Positions 25,052-33,507 of a stretch of 64,000 nucleotides of DNA are shown here, piece after piece. The number at the start of each line of letters is the position of its first letter. Position 1 is the first letter of the stretch. The notes under the pieces are model-generated. The model had not been told where the DNA came from. It saw nothing but the letters and a program-made list of their open reading frames with translations, and ran no database searches. This DNA is from an uncultured Rickettsiales bacterium (GTDB lineage: Bacteria; Pseudomonadota; Alphaproteobacteria; Rs-D84), in NCBI GenBank assembly GCA_900546225.1, contig URBZ01000002.1:82631-146630 (forward strand), in the 5' to 3' direction. Made by a program: the position numbers and the translations under genes.

Positions 25052-26092
25052 TTAGATAACAGCATTTTCTAAGATAGAAAACTTTTTATTTATCATATCC
25101 ATCTCTGCCAATGCGCCATATGGCAGGTAAAACATAGGGTCTGTGTGTCCGAAATCCATTTGGGTTATAATAGGCATATCACTACGACCACATTCGCGTG
25201 TGATTGTCAGTAATGCATTTTCGTAAATTGATAAATTGTCTCTGCTGCCTTTTGCCCGTCCCATAATAATCCCCGATATTCTGTTAAGGATTCCTTGGGC
25301 TGCTAAACTGCGCAACCAATACAAAAGCATATCTTCTGGTGGCAAGCTTTCGGACGTTTCAAGAAATAAAATTGCTTTATCAAATTCATCCGTTTTAGGA
25401 AATAGCTCTGTCCCTGTCAGCATCAATAATACCTCAAAACAACCACCAATCAATCTGCCACGCACTACAGAATTACCTTGCAAATAATTTGGCCCAGTAT
25501 ATGGATACAGTTTCCGTTTGATTTTTAAATTTTCAGGATATGTCCAATCTAAAAATTCGTCTGTCCAACCATCGGTTGCGGGTAAAATTTCCCCGATGAC
25601 ATCAGTAGCAAATAATGTTTTCTTTGTTTGCTCTATTGTATATGGAAACAAGCTGACATTTTCGCCGAACCCAGCCATTACGGTAGGTCCATAGATAGAG
25701 CTTAATCCCGCTTTATAGCACATAAAGTGAATTGCGGTTGGATCAGAATACCCCAAAAAAATCTTTGGATTATTTTTGATGATATTCAAATCCAGATATG
25801 GGAATAATCTGATACAATCATCACCACCAATGATAGAAATAATCGCTTTTACTTCTGGATTTTCAAACGCCCACATCAGGTCTTTTGCACGTTCTTCGGG
25901 ATGTTCATATAAATAATCAATTGATTGCAAAGCGTTCGGAGTTTCTATCACTTTTAGCCCAAAGTTATTTTCTATTTGACTTTTCCCCCATTGATATTGA
26001 TGCGGGAAACGACTTGCTGAACCATAAGAGCAACTAATTGCTGCAACTGTATCGCCAACTTGCAGGGCTTTGGGTTTTATTAATGTTTTCAT
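25052..26092 (-). CDS. MccF-like S66 serine peptidase (LD-carboxypeptidase superfamily)
   Basis: 346 residues. The S66 triad is visible: Ser116 in FLGYSDPTA, Glu245 in ILFLETSES and His316 in MDFGHTDPM. Positions agree with the MccF branch (Ser near 112, Glu near 243, His near 311), and the loop LPATDGWTDEFLDW has the MccF-type tryptophan. MccF cleaves the bond between amino acid and nucleotide in microcin C and related aminoacyl adenylates, giving self-immunity in the cytoplasm. A plain muropeptide LD-carboxypeptidase is the alternative. The start follows AAGGGAG. It is last in a four-gene minus-strand operon with methyltransferases and an AsnRS-like enzyme. Confidence 0.85.
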   Translation of the reverse strand: MKTLIKPKALQVGDTVAAISCSYGSASRFPHQYQWGKSQIENNFGLKVIETPNALQSIDYLYEHPEERAKDLMWAFENPEVKAIISIIGGDDCIRLFPYLDLNIIKNNPKIFLGYSDPTAIHFMCYKAGLSSIYGPTVMAGFGENVSLFPYTIEQTKKTLFATDVIGEILPATDGWTDEFLDWTYPENLKIKRKLYPYTGPNYLQGNSVVRGRLIGGCFEVLLMLTGTELFPKTDEFDKAILFLETSESLPPEDMLLYWLRSLAAQGILNRISGIIMGRAKGSRDNLSIYENALLTITRECGRSDMPIITQMDFGHTDPMFYLPYGALAEMDMINKKFSILENAVI

Positions 26093-26125
26093 GCTGTTTT
26101 CTCCCTTGGTTTTATATTCGGAGCA

Positions 26126-27016
26126 TCATACGTTTTTGTTAATTTCAATCAAATAGCAGCCCGTTCCAATTGATATCGTGTTGTCGCGTTTATTTGTATA
26201 TTGTACAAATTCTGTTTTCAGTTCCTTTATCACCTGGGTTAATATTGTGTTTGATCCTCCATTAAACACACCTTCTAGATGAAAATTTACAAATGTTTCT
26301 AGAGCGTTCTCTTCATTGTTATATTTTATTTTCTCACCGTTTTGATGCCGTATTTGATATGAAACAAGATTATTGTTTTTTAAGTATTCTAAAGCATCAT
26401 GAATACATTCTAGTGATAGACTAATTTTGCCATATCTGTCATAGACGGGGGACGTCTTGGCCCATTGTTTCATTAAAATAGTTTGTTCTTCTGATTGCGA
26501 ATCAAAGTGTATGATAAACATACGACCTTTGTCAGACAGGTTTTCGGTTATAAATTTTACCAAAATATTTATGATGTACTGTTTGCCTTGATTTAAATTG
26601 GTAAATTTTTCCAGTTGCTGATGAACAGAATGTGAAAAGCTCCATAAACTAAATGCCAAGTCAAACTTTTGCGATGTTTGTTTCATAAAATCTATTGTGT
26701 CTGAACATATCGCATCATCCACAACAAATTTCTGACTTGTATAGTTTAACATTTGTGGGCTCAAATCAAGAATACTTAATTTAGTATTAGGATACTCGTC
26801 TAAAAACACTTTACTGCCACGCCCAGTTCCGCACCCAAATTCAATTGCATTTTTAGGTGTGTCAGACAGGTTGTGTAGATAATCTCGGAACAAAACTAAA
26901 TCATCTTTGCCGTTAAACACGTACGGTTTTAACAGTTTGTGATAATAATCTGGTGACAGATAGTCACTATGATTCCATATTTTTAACCAGGTGTACTGTG
27001 CTGCGTCCAAGACCAT
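26126..27016 (-). CDS. Class I SAM-dependent methyltransferase
   Basis: 296 residues. Rossmann motif I is AIEFGCGTGRGSKVF (about 56-70), motif II LSILDLSP, motif III-like FDLAFSLWSFSHSVHQQLE. The N-terminal LKIWNHSDYLSPDYYHKLLK helix pair may cap the substrate. The C-terminal part has no known specificity motif. Its ATG lies one base after the stop of the upstream methyltransferase, so the two are translationally coupled. Confidence 0.8.
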   Translation of the reverse strand: MVLDAAQYTWLKIWNHSDYLSPDYYHKLLKPYVFNGKDDLVLFRDYLHNLSDTPKNAIEFGCGTGRGSKVFLDEYPNTKLSILDLSPQMLNYTSQKFVVDDAICSDTIDFMKQTSQKFDLAFSLWSFSHSVHQQLEKFTNLNQGKQYIINILVKFITENLSDKGRMFIIHFDSQSEEQTILMKQWAKTSPVYDRYGKISLSLECIHDALEYLKNNNLVSYQIRHQNGEKIKYNNEENALETFVNFHLEGVFNGGSNTILTQVIKELKTEFVQYTNKRDNTISIGTGCYLIEINKNV

Positions 27017-27017
27017 A

Positions 27018-27848
27018 CTACACTTCCTTTGATGTAAATAATTCTGGGTCTATTTCGGGATTTTGCTTTTTTAATATGAATATAGTGAATCCCATATGTG
27101 ATAAATTATCACGGAATAACAGCATATAATCTAGATATTGTTTTTTTAATACTTCAAACGCAGCAGGGGACAGCGCTTTTAAATGTTCCCTTTGTAATAT
27201 ATCTGTACAGAATTTTTTAACTGTTTCATCCGAAATATAATCAAACTTAAAATCCTTTTGAACGAATATTTCAAACATGTCTTGGGTAAAGAATTTTTGC
27301 CAGTACGGCTTATCATGCGGTTGTATATTGACTTTAATTGCTGCCGAAACATCTGACACCAATTTTTCGGACGGTGTTTTGACATAATACATCGGTATGG
27401 CAGCCAAAAAACCAGAATCCTTTAATACTCTCTTATATTCGGTTAAGGCCGCTTGGCGATTATCAACCAGGGATGTAACATTTCCACAGAAAACCACATC
27501 AAAACATTTGTCCGGTAACGACAAATTCGTTGCGTCGTCTTTTTTGAAAGATGTGATGTCTGCCACCCCCAATTGTTTTGCGCGCTCTGCTGCGGTATTT
27601 AAACTGTTTTCATTTATATCTATGCCCATAACATTACAGCCTGCCAGCTGGGCCATTTCCAGGGCGGTTACTCCTGTACTTGTTCCAATGTCTAACATGC
27701 TTTTCCCAGGACGCAGCCCACACATTTGCATTATATAGGATACAGATTTGCTACCACCAGGGGTACGATTTGTCTCTTTTACTAGTCCAATAATCTCATT
27801 GTATGACATATTTTTTATGTCGCCAGGCGTTAGTTTATCTAATTGCAT
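27018..27848 (-). CDS. Class I SAM-dependent methyltransferase (second)
   Basis: 276 residues. Motif I is SMLDIGTSTGVTALEMAQ (GxSTG variant of GxGxG), with acidic SAM ribose ligand in VMGIDINENSL and DDATNLSLPDKCFDVVFCGN as motifs II/III. The layout resembles small-molecule methyltransferases (ubiE or tellurite-resistance-like fold). It follows the AsnRS-like gene by 17 bases with AAAGGATC before the ATG. The substrate cannot be read, but context suggests a nucleotide- or amino-acid-derived metabolite. Confidence 0.8.
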   Translation of the reverse strand: MQLDKLTPGDIKNMSYNEIIGLVKETNRTPGGSKSVSYIMQMCGLRPGKSMLDIGTSTGVTALEMAQLAGCNVMGIDINENSLNTAAERAKQLGVADITSFKKDDATNLSLPDKCFDVVFCGNVTSLVDNRQAALTEYKRVLKDSGFLAAIPMYYVKTPSEKLVSDVSAAIKVNIQPHDKPYWQKFFTQDMFEIFVQKDFKFDYISDETVKKFCTDILQREHLKALSPAAFEVLKKQYLDYMLLFRDNLSHMGFTIFILKKQNPEIDPELFTSKEV

Positions 27849-27865
27849 CGCAGATCCTTTGTGTT

Positions 27866-28870
27866 TTATGGAAATATGATTTTGTCATGGTCGCGTAACA
27901 GTAATGTGCAGTCGCGAATATCATTATGTTGTAGCAGCCATAGTATAAATCGTTCTATTCCTAATCCGAATCCGCTGGTCTGAACGGGGCGGATTTTGCG
28001 CATTTCCGAATACCATTTATATCCTGTAGCATCTATCTGATGATAGTCTAACGATTCTTGCAAATCCAGTTGTGTCAACACGCGTTGGCCAGAGCCTAAT
28101 ATTTCGCCAATTCCGGCCAGCAAATCTGCAGTCAGCGAAAATTTAGTTCCCTGTTCCTTTGCTTGGTAAAAGGGTACTGCACACCATGGCATATTGGTAA
28201 GCCATATAAAATCACCATAGCGTTTCAATAGTTCTTGTTCGCCAATTCCCGATATTGCAAAGATTCCTTTGTCCAATTCTGTTATTGCATCTTTAACATT
28301 TGACAACTCAAATACAGCATCTTCAAATCTTATAGAGAGGAACTTTTTATTCAACATCGCATCTAAATGACTTGTTGAGCCAGCAATATCTGTAATCTCC
28401 TGTGTGCAATGTTTTTTTAATGCTGCTACCAGGTGCTTGATATATTCTTCTGCCAGTTGCTTTATATCATCCAATGTTCCATAGATTTCAACCTCTGAAT
28501 GTATAAATTCATTTAAATGACGGGCATCTATTTGTTCGCCACGAAATGATGGCATTATGTAATAAGCGCCTGTGCCAGATAGGCGTGTACCTATTTCCAG
28601 TGAAAATTGCATAGAATCCGCCAGAAAAACATCGTTTTTGCGTATATTGATTTTTACAGGCAAAGAATCACTACCTAATCCCATTGGACTGCTGATTGAT
28701 CCAGTCGTCACAGGAAACATCATAGGCGAAATATTTTTGCCTTTATAAAACTCATACGTTTCATTCAGTATGACAGATAAAATTTTTGATAGATGCTTAT
28801 ACCAATCGGAAGTTAAAAGGCATTCCAAATGGCCGTTGGGATCTTTATAAGAAGCCGGAGAGCTTATCAT
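27866..28870 (-). CDS. AsnRS/AspRS-like catalytic core without anticodon-binding domain
   Basis: 334 residues. Class IIb motif 2 SFRGEQIDARHLNEFIHSEV E (about 108-128), ATP-site GEILGSGQRVL and motif 3 SGFGLGIERFILWLLQHNDI are well conserved. The N-terminal OB-fold that reads the anticodon in true AsnRS/AspRS is absent and the chain starts almost at the catalytic core. Such truncated paralogues act as amino-acid activating or amide-forming enzymes; archaeal AsnRS-like asparagine synthetase is one example. As first gene of an operon with two methyltransferases and an MccF-like peptidase, it is the best candidate for a biosynthetic adenylating enzyme. Confidence 0.85.
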   Translation of the reverse strand: MISSPASYKDPNGHLECLLTSDWYKHLSKILSVILNETYEFYKGKNISPMMFPVTTGSISSPMGLGSDSLPVKINIRKNDVFLADSMQFSLEIGTRLSGTGAYYIMPSFRGEQIDARHLNEFIHSEVEIYGTLDDIKQLAEEYIKHLVAALKKHCTQEITDIAGSTSHLDAMLNKKFLSIRFEDAVFELSNVKDAITELDKGIFAISGIGEQELLKRYGDFIWLTNMPWCAVPFYQAKEQGTKFSLTADLLAGIGEILGSGQRVLTQLDLQESLDYHQIDATGYKWYSEMRKIRPVQTSGFGLGIERFILWLLQHNDIRDCTLLLRDHDKIIFP

Positions 28871-29355
28871 CTGTTAACCCTGTGGTTCGTGTCTTTTTAT
28901 ATGTCACCACTGTACACCACTGATAAAATTTATCAAGTCCAAATATGTAATTTTGGTAATATTGACGTAAATATTATATTAGAGTAATTTATGAATAATT
29001 CTCGATTATTACTTGATATTCATATGTCAAATCCTTGTTTTGTAAAATCAAATTCCCTGTTATTTTTTTGGGAATTTTTGCAAAAGTGGCGGAAATACGG
29101 TGCGGTGGGCGAAAATAGTGGCTATAAAATATCAAAAATTCCCTGATAATCCCTGTATTTTGTTGTATGGCATTCGCCGTAAAATATTGCCACGCCGCCA
29201 GGAAGCTGATATGTTCTTGTAATATAGACATATCGTTCGCAGGCCCCCGATAAACTGGGGCTTTTTTGATGCAACTCACCCACGGTATAGTGATATTTTT
29301 CAAAAATCTGCAATTAAACATGGCTTTCTATACTTTGGCCTTTTTCGGCCTGGCA
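28871..29355. other. Gene-poor AT-rich spacer
   Basis: Contains the promoter side of the AsnRS-like operon and a GCCCC/GGGGC hairpin with a T6 tail on the plus strand (29243-29267). Minus-strand frames of 63 and 110 codons run through the hairpin. They have no good ribosome sites and I do not support them. Confidence 0.5.
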
Positions 29356-29677
29356 CTAGAATTGCAATATTATTAAAAATAATACAAACACCAATGTCGG
29401 GCTTAATGCCCACAAAAATGCATATATATATTTATTTTTGATAAGTTTATAAATACTTATTCCTGTGCCTAATGACATAAGTGTTATCAATATGGCAAAT
29501 ATTATTGCAGAGGTTAAAGGATTGTCCCATAACCACAACTCATAGATTCCGTCTCTCAATAATACTGTGGGGTGGAAAATATTTCAAATAGAGAGTCAAT
29601 ACCAAATACATATATTAAAAATGTATTCCATAAAGAAAATAGTGCAAACAATAAAAATATAATATTCGTTTTATCAC
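29356..29677 (-). pseudogene. Small multi-span membrane protein with a frameshift
   Basis: From GTG at 29677 the frame reads VIKRILYFLLFALFSLWNTF and LIYVFGIDSLFEIF, then hits a stop. Dropping one T of the TTTT run near 29580 joins it smoothly to HPTVLLRDGIYELWLWDN and two further spans ending LVFVLFLIILQF at 29356. The joined protein would have about 106 residues and three to four membrane helices. The start overlaps the stop of the upstream 57-codon gene (GTGA), which supports coupling. Decay or an assembly indel are both possible. Confidence 0.45.
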
Positions 29678-29847
29678 ACTAGTATTGTACATGAATAATT
29701 AAATCTTTCCCATCGTGAACACTGAATTTTTTTACGTCCAAGCATATTTGTATTTTTTGCTGGTTCTAGCCAAACGCGAGAATCGCCCCAAGAAGCAGTG
29801 CCAGCGGGCCTAAACCGCATTTGCTTTGGTGGATTTTTATATGGCAT
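29674..29847 (-). CDS. Small basic protein of unknown function
   Basis: 57 residues, MPYKNPPKQMRFRPAGTASW followed by GDSRVWLEPAKNTNMLGRKK. It has AGAGAG seven bases before the ATG and a GTGA overlap with the following membrane gene, which are the only reasons to accept it. Basic and aromatic, possibly nucleic-acid binding. Confidence 0.4.
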   Translation of the reverse strand: MPYKNPPKQMRFRPAGTASWGDSRVWLEPAKNTNMLGRKKIQCSRWERFNYSCTILV

Positions 29848-29970
29848 TATATTGCTCTCTTGTCCGTGCAATGAATGATTGCGCCCCCCGAAGTCAAGTC
29901 ATATTATGCAAGAATTATTTGTAGTATTATTTTACATGTTTTATGTTATAATGCGCCCAGAGGATTGGTT

Positions 29971-30984
29971 ATGGTCAGACAAAATATTGAAATTCAAATT
30001 GCGAAACAAACTATAGAGTTATTAAAACAATATGCATCTGAAAAAACACAGACACAAAAAGATGCTTTGCTAAAGCAGTTACGTATTACTAACTTGGGTG
30101 CATACATACTGATAACCAAACAAAATTATAATCCATCAGACCTTGTCATTCGAATTGAAAAAGCCATAAAATTAGATCAATACCGACCAAGAAACATGTC
30201 CATTACACAGCTGGCAGTCAGTAAAGATCTGGATTATATCGCTGGAGATTATGATACGTTCGACAGAAAACTAAATAAGTTAGTCAAAGACAAGGCAGAT
30301 CCAGATAAAATACGCGAACGCTTTATAGGCGGAACCGCAAATATATATGTCTTGGCTAAGCAGTTTTCAGCAGATTGGATTGAACGTTTGAATAATCACA
30401 AGAATTTGGTTAATGCAGCACGTGTTGCAAATGTTGATAATGCTGTTACGGCGTACAATGAACTCTTTAATGTATTAACCAGTGATTTTTGTCAGGAATA
30501 CGATTGTCGTATAGATTCCAAGGTTATAACAGATTGGGCAACTTCGGACATTAAACCACACGATGGTTGGGAGCGTGCCAAAGGATATCATAAACCTGCA
30601 TACGGACTAAATTTGCCGCAAAATACTCCTGCAGACGAAAAGGCTAAAATTCTTGAGGAGTTTCGTAAGAATCCCGCGGAATATCCCAAGGCAAAAAGGG
30701 TATCATTTGTACGCATCAATATCACTAATATCAGAAAAGAACATCCAGAACCGACAGATTTCTTTTATACAATGATAAGCTTATTTGCACATGAAATGCA
30801 TCATGCGTTAGATTATATACATCCTCGTCAGGGCGCGCTTGGGCCACAAATTGAACGTATTGACGCCCAAACATACACGAATCCAACAGAAAACGAAGAG
30901 CGGTACTACGCTGCAGCATCAGAAATCAGCTCATATGAGATACAACACGAACTATTTAATCAGCTAAAAAACATGCGGTTTTAA
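29971..30984 (+). CDS. Putative zinc metallopeptidase with HEMHH motif
   Basis: 337 residues from MVRQNIEIQ, behind AGAGGA. Residues 274-278 form HEMHH inside SLFAHEMHHALDYIHPRQGA, a gluzincin-like HExxH zinc site. Downstream EERYYAAASEISSYEIQ offers glutamates for a third ligand. The N-terminal 150 residues are helical and charged without a signal peptide. Intracellular peptidases of this size occur as toxins, phage-encoded or regulatory (ImmA-like) proteases. I cannot assign a family. It stands alone on the plus strand, with AT-rich codons. Confidence 0.65.
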   Translation: MVRQNIEIQIAKQTIELLKQYASEKTQTQKDALLKQLRITNLGAYILITKQNYNPSDLVIRIEKAIKLDQYRPRNMSITQLAVSKDLDYIAGDYDTFDRKLNKLVKDKADPDKIRERFIGGTANIYVLAKQFSADWIERLNNHKNLVNAARVANVDNAVTAYNELFNVLTSDFCQEYDCRIDSKVITDWATSDIKPHDGWERAKGYHKPAYGLNLPQNTPADEKAKILEEFRKNPAEYPKAKRVSFVRINITNIRKEHPEPTDFFYTMISLFAHEMHHALDYIHPRQGALGPQIERIDAQTYTNPTENEERYYAAASEISSYEIQHELFNQLKNMRF

Positions 30985-31075
30985 CCCTGTTTTCTTAATA
31001 ACACGTAGTTTTCTGTATTTGTTTCTCGTCTACGACGATGTTTGACTATGTCCGTTTGTAGATATGTAATACAAA

Positions 31076-31104
31076 TTGCAATTTAGGTAATTTTTTTGTA
31101 TAAT
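31076..31104 (+). promoter_or_regulatory. Strong sigma-70-type promoter
   Basis: TTGCAA (31076-31081), 17-base spacer, TATAAT (31099-31104). It would start RNA near 31111, about 225 bases before the next gene, so a long leader is made. Confidence 0.7.
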
Positions 31105-31110
31105 ATAACT

Positions 31111-31320
31111 GAATTCAATGGGATTTTGAGTTCAGGGTTGTAGAAAACCCCTATCGTGTACGGACGGTCTTGCCGTCCAAGATTACAAATCCCCCGACAA
31201 AGTGGTCGGGGTGTCGATGGTTATACAACAGGCACCAGTGCCAAAGACCACCGAAGTCATTACACGATATGATTTTCTAACACCCCGATCGTCAATTTCC
31301 GTTGACGATCATTTTTTATA
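31111..31320 (+). ncRNA. Attenuator-like leader or small RNA
   Basis: Hairpin CCCCGAC (31192-31198)/GTCGGGG (31205-31211) competes with pairing TCGGGGTGT (31206-31214)/ACACCCCGA (31280-31288). The latter in turn excludes the terminator GATCGTCAA (31287-31295)/TTGACGATC (31302-31310) with an ATTTTTT tail. This three-state layout is what transcription attenuators and riboswitches use. The next gene's ribosome site follows at once. It could instead be a separate terminated RNA. Confidence 0.5.
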
Positions 31321-31336
31321 TATAAAGGGGAAAAAG

Positions 31337-32185
31337 ATGGAAACAACATCAAACAATAATCAACCACAAGTAAGACCAAGCGATATTGTAACATATAACG
31401 ACAAAGGTCAAATTGCTACTATTATGACTGATAACTTTATTAATCGTACAATTACACAATATGATACAGACGGTCACGCAACAATATCACAAGATCTAGG
31501 TAAAGATGATGTTGTAAATTTTCATAAAGGGTACATTGCCAGTATTATCAAATATGAAGGATCATCTTATTTCTCAGAAGGAATGAATGAAATTCAATAT
31601 GGAGAAAACGGTCGTTTGTTATCGTCTGTACATAAAACAAAAATTAGCGGTTTTGGTTGGCGTCCGGGGATTGGAAAATGGATGACGACAGACAAAACAA
31701 CTTACTATGACAATGGACATATTGCCGCACATACGACATATAAGCAAAGAACTAAAAAGACAAGACGTGGTACAATTTTGGCTGATAATGAAGAAGAGGA
31801 CACAGCAGAATCATTCATTTCATCAATTGAGCAAATGGACGAAAGTGGAAAAATTTTGTTGTCCTTGCAATTTCACGAATTTGATGAAGTGAACTTTCAT
31901 CCGTCGGGGCGTGTCGCATCTGTATTAAGAAAAGACAAAGATAACAATCCAAAATCAATGACATCATACGACGAGAATGGGAAAATATTGAACATGATGG
32001 TCTATCAAAATGGGCGGGTTATTTCAACAACCGATTATACAAACGGTCGACCAACAAATAACGTTCAGTTGGGGGATGAGCAATACCAAAATATCTTTGA
32101 TTCTGCAAAGAAACGCGTGGCTAACAAATCGGCTGATAAGACCAAGAAAAAAGTCACCAAACACGAATCTGTCATGGAACGTTAA
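31337..32185 (+). CDS. YD/MORN-like repeat protein
   Basis: 282 residues from METTSNNNQ, with AAAGGGG before the ATG. It is built of short repeats of the form Y-D-x-N/D-G-x-I (TYNDKGQIATIMT, QYDTDGHATI, YGENGRLLSS, YYDNGHIAAH, MDESGKILLS, YDENGKILNM, YQNGRVISTT), as in MORN-variant/YwqK-type and YD-like proteins, which form open beta-sheets. The C-terminus is a Lys-rich helix. No signal peptide. First gene of a run with a J-domain protein, behind an attenuator-like leader. Confidence 0.65.
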   Translation: METTSNNNQPQVRPSDIVTYNDKGQIATIMTDNFINRTITQYDTDGHATISQDLGKDDVVNFHKGYIASIIKYEGSSYFSEGMNEIQYGENGRLLSSVHKTKISGFGWRPGIGKWMTTDKTTYYDNGHIAAHTTYKQRTKKTRRGTILADNEEEDTAESFISSIEQMDESGKILLSLQFHEFDEVNFHPSGRVASVLRKDKDNNPKSMTSYDENGKILNMMVYQNGRVISTTDYTNGRPTNNVQLGDEQYQNIFDSAKKRVANKSADKTKKKVTKHESVMER

Positions 32186-32210
32186 ATAAAAAACAAAAAG
32201 GGGAATAAAA

Positions 32211-32396
32211 ATGTCCGACAAATTATTGAATGAAAAACAAATTAAAAGTTTAAAAAACGTTTGCCTGAAAGTGATTTAGTAAAAATGATACGGCAATTTC
32301 CATCTGCAAAGGTTTATTGGGGCCAGCATCATAAGGAGTATGGTGCATAATATGGTTGAATGGGTTGATGCAAAAGGAAAAACAAAATACGCGTAA
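32211..32396 (+). pseudogene. Small gene broken by two frameshifts
   Basis: The frame MSDKLLNEKQIKSLK is followed, one base shifted at an A-run, by KRLPESDLVKMIRQFPSAKV and YWGQHHKEYG, and after another shift by MVEWVDAKGKTKYA before the stop. AAAAAGGGG-like ribosome site lies upstream. Joined, it would be an about 60-residue protein. Family unknown. Confidence 0.4.
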
Positions 32397-32422
32397 AAAC
32401 CAAATAATAAAAAGGAGTTGAT

Positions 32423-32809
32423 ATGAGTGATAAAGGAATGTTGGAAATTATTGCAGAAATGCGCGCAAAACCACTTTGCGTATTGTTGGATGATGAAACT
32501 AAAATGGCATTCATGAAACGGTACGCTGGTACAACACTGGGGAAATTTCTTAACGATTGGCCAAGTCAGATTCCGCGAATCAGAATGTGGATTCAACTTG
32601 ACGGTCTCACCCCGACATATCGTGTTGCAAAAACAATTTATAACAAGGGGCAAGCATATGATATGACTTTTGCCTTTGATGGCAGCTTTATCTCGGGCGA
32701 TAAAGAATTGTTGAAGTATATCGAACCAGAGCTTTTTAAGTCTGCGAGTCAAAAAGTATTAGCCAAAGGTCAATCAAAACAAAGAACAACAACGACAAAA
32801 GAAAGATAA
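32423..32809 (+). CDS. Hypothetical protein
   Basis: 128 residues with AAAAGGAG before the ATG. The start (MSDKGMLEIIAEMRAKPLCV) resembles the broken gene just upstream, so both may stem from one family. The sequence is a compact alpha/beta domain followed by a Gln/Lys/Thr-rich tail. No motif is recognised. It lies between the broken gene and the J-domain gene in one likely operon. Confidence 0.6.
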   Translation: MSDKGMLEIIAEMRAKPLCVLLDDETKMAFMKRYAGTTLGKFLNDWPSQIPRIRMWIQLDGLTPTYRVAKTIYNKGQAYDMTFAFDGSFISGDKELLKYIEPELFKSASQKVLAKGQSKQRTTTTKER

Positions 32810-32820
32810 AAGAAAATAAA

Positions 32821-33507
32821 ATGACACCTAGCGAAGCAGCACAAATTTTAGGAATACCGACCACAGCGAATGCGGAACAGTTACGCAAAGCATTTCGCAC
32901 ATTAGCAAAAAAATGGCATCCAGACGCACATCCAAACGATCCGCATGCAGCTGAAATGATGAAGAAAATAAACGAAGCACATGCGGTGTTTTTAAACTAT
33001 TTGGAACGTGGCAGCACACAAAACAATGGGGCGACGGGTTCACAATCTGGATCAGCACAACCCAGTAACAATAATACAAACACTGGACGTCCAAGCGGAT
33101 CGTCAAACACAAGCAGCACTTCGCGTCCAGATTATAATGATTATAGACCGCGTAACGAACGTCGTGATGCAACAATAGAAAAAATCATTCAAGATTTATG
33201 GAACAAATACCAGGCCGCAGATAAAAAATATCGTGAATATGGCCCAGAATTACGTAAGGCATACGAAGAGAGAGTTCGTCAACAAGACATCTTGGACAGT
33301 ATGCAAAAGATATATAATGCTTCGCCGACGGTGGAAAACCTTAAGAAATTAAGTGATGCAAATATGGTCTATAATCGCGCCTTGACAAATCACAATACAG
33401 CAAAATTCCAACTGCAAACACTAAAGTTTGAACGAGATTTGTGGAAACGCGAACATGCTCAAAAAGTTATGGAATATAAAATTTATAAACAACAAGGGAG
33501 AAGATAA
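32821..33507 (+). CDS. J-domain protein
   Basis: 228 residues. An N-terminal J domain (1-60) has helix II RKAFRTLAKKWHPD with the HPD tripeptide at 33-35, which stimulates DnaK ATPase. A Ser/Asn/Gly-rich linker (about 62-105) leads to a long coiled coil (115-228) rich in Lys, Arg, Glu and Gln. It lacks the zinc and substrate domains of DnaJ, so it is a specialised class III J protein that may recruit DnaK to the repeat protein encoded next. Its stop overlaps that gene (TAATG). Confidence 0.85.
   Translation: MTPSEAAQILGIPTTANAEQLRKAFRTLAKKWHPDAHPNDPHAAEMMKKINEAHAVFLNYLERGSTQNNGATGSQSGSAQPSNNNTNTGRPSGSSNTSSTSRPDYNDYRPRNERRDATIEKIIQDLWNKYQAADKKYREYGPELRKAYEERVRQQDILDSMQKIYNASPTVENLKKLSDANMVYNRALTNHNTAKFQLQTLKFERDLWKREHAQKVMEYKIYKQQGRR

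Noticed and set aside
28989..29321. Minus-strand frames of 110 and 63 codons
   Set aside because: They run through a terminator-like hairpin, lack ribosome sites and resemble no family.
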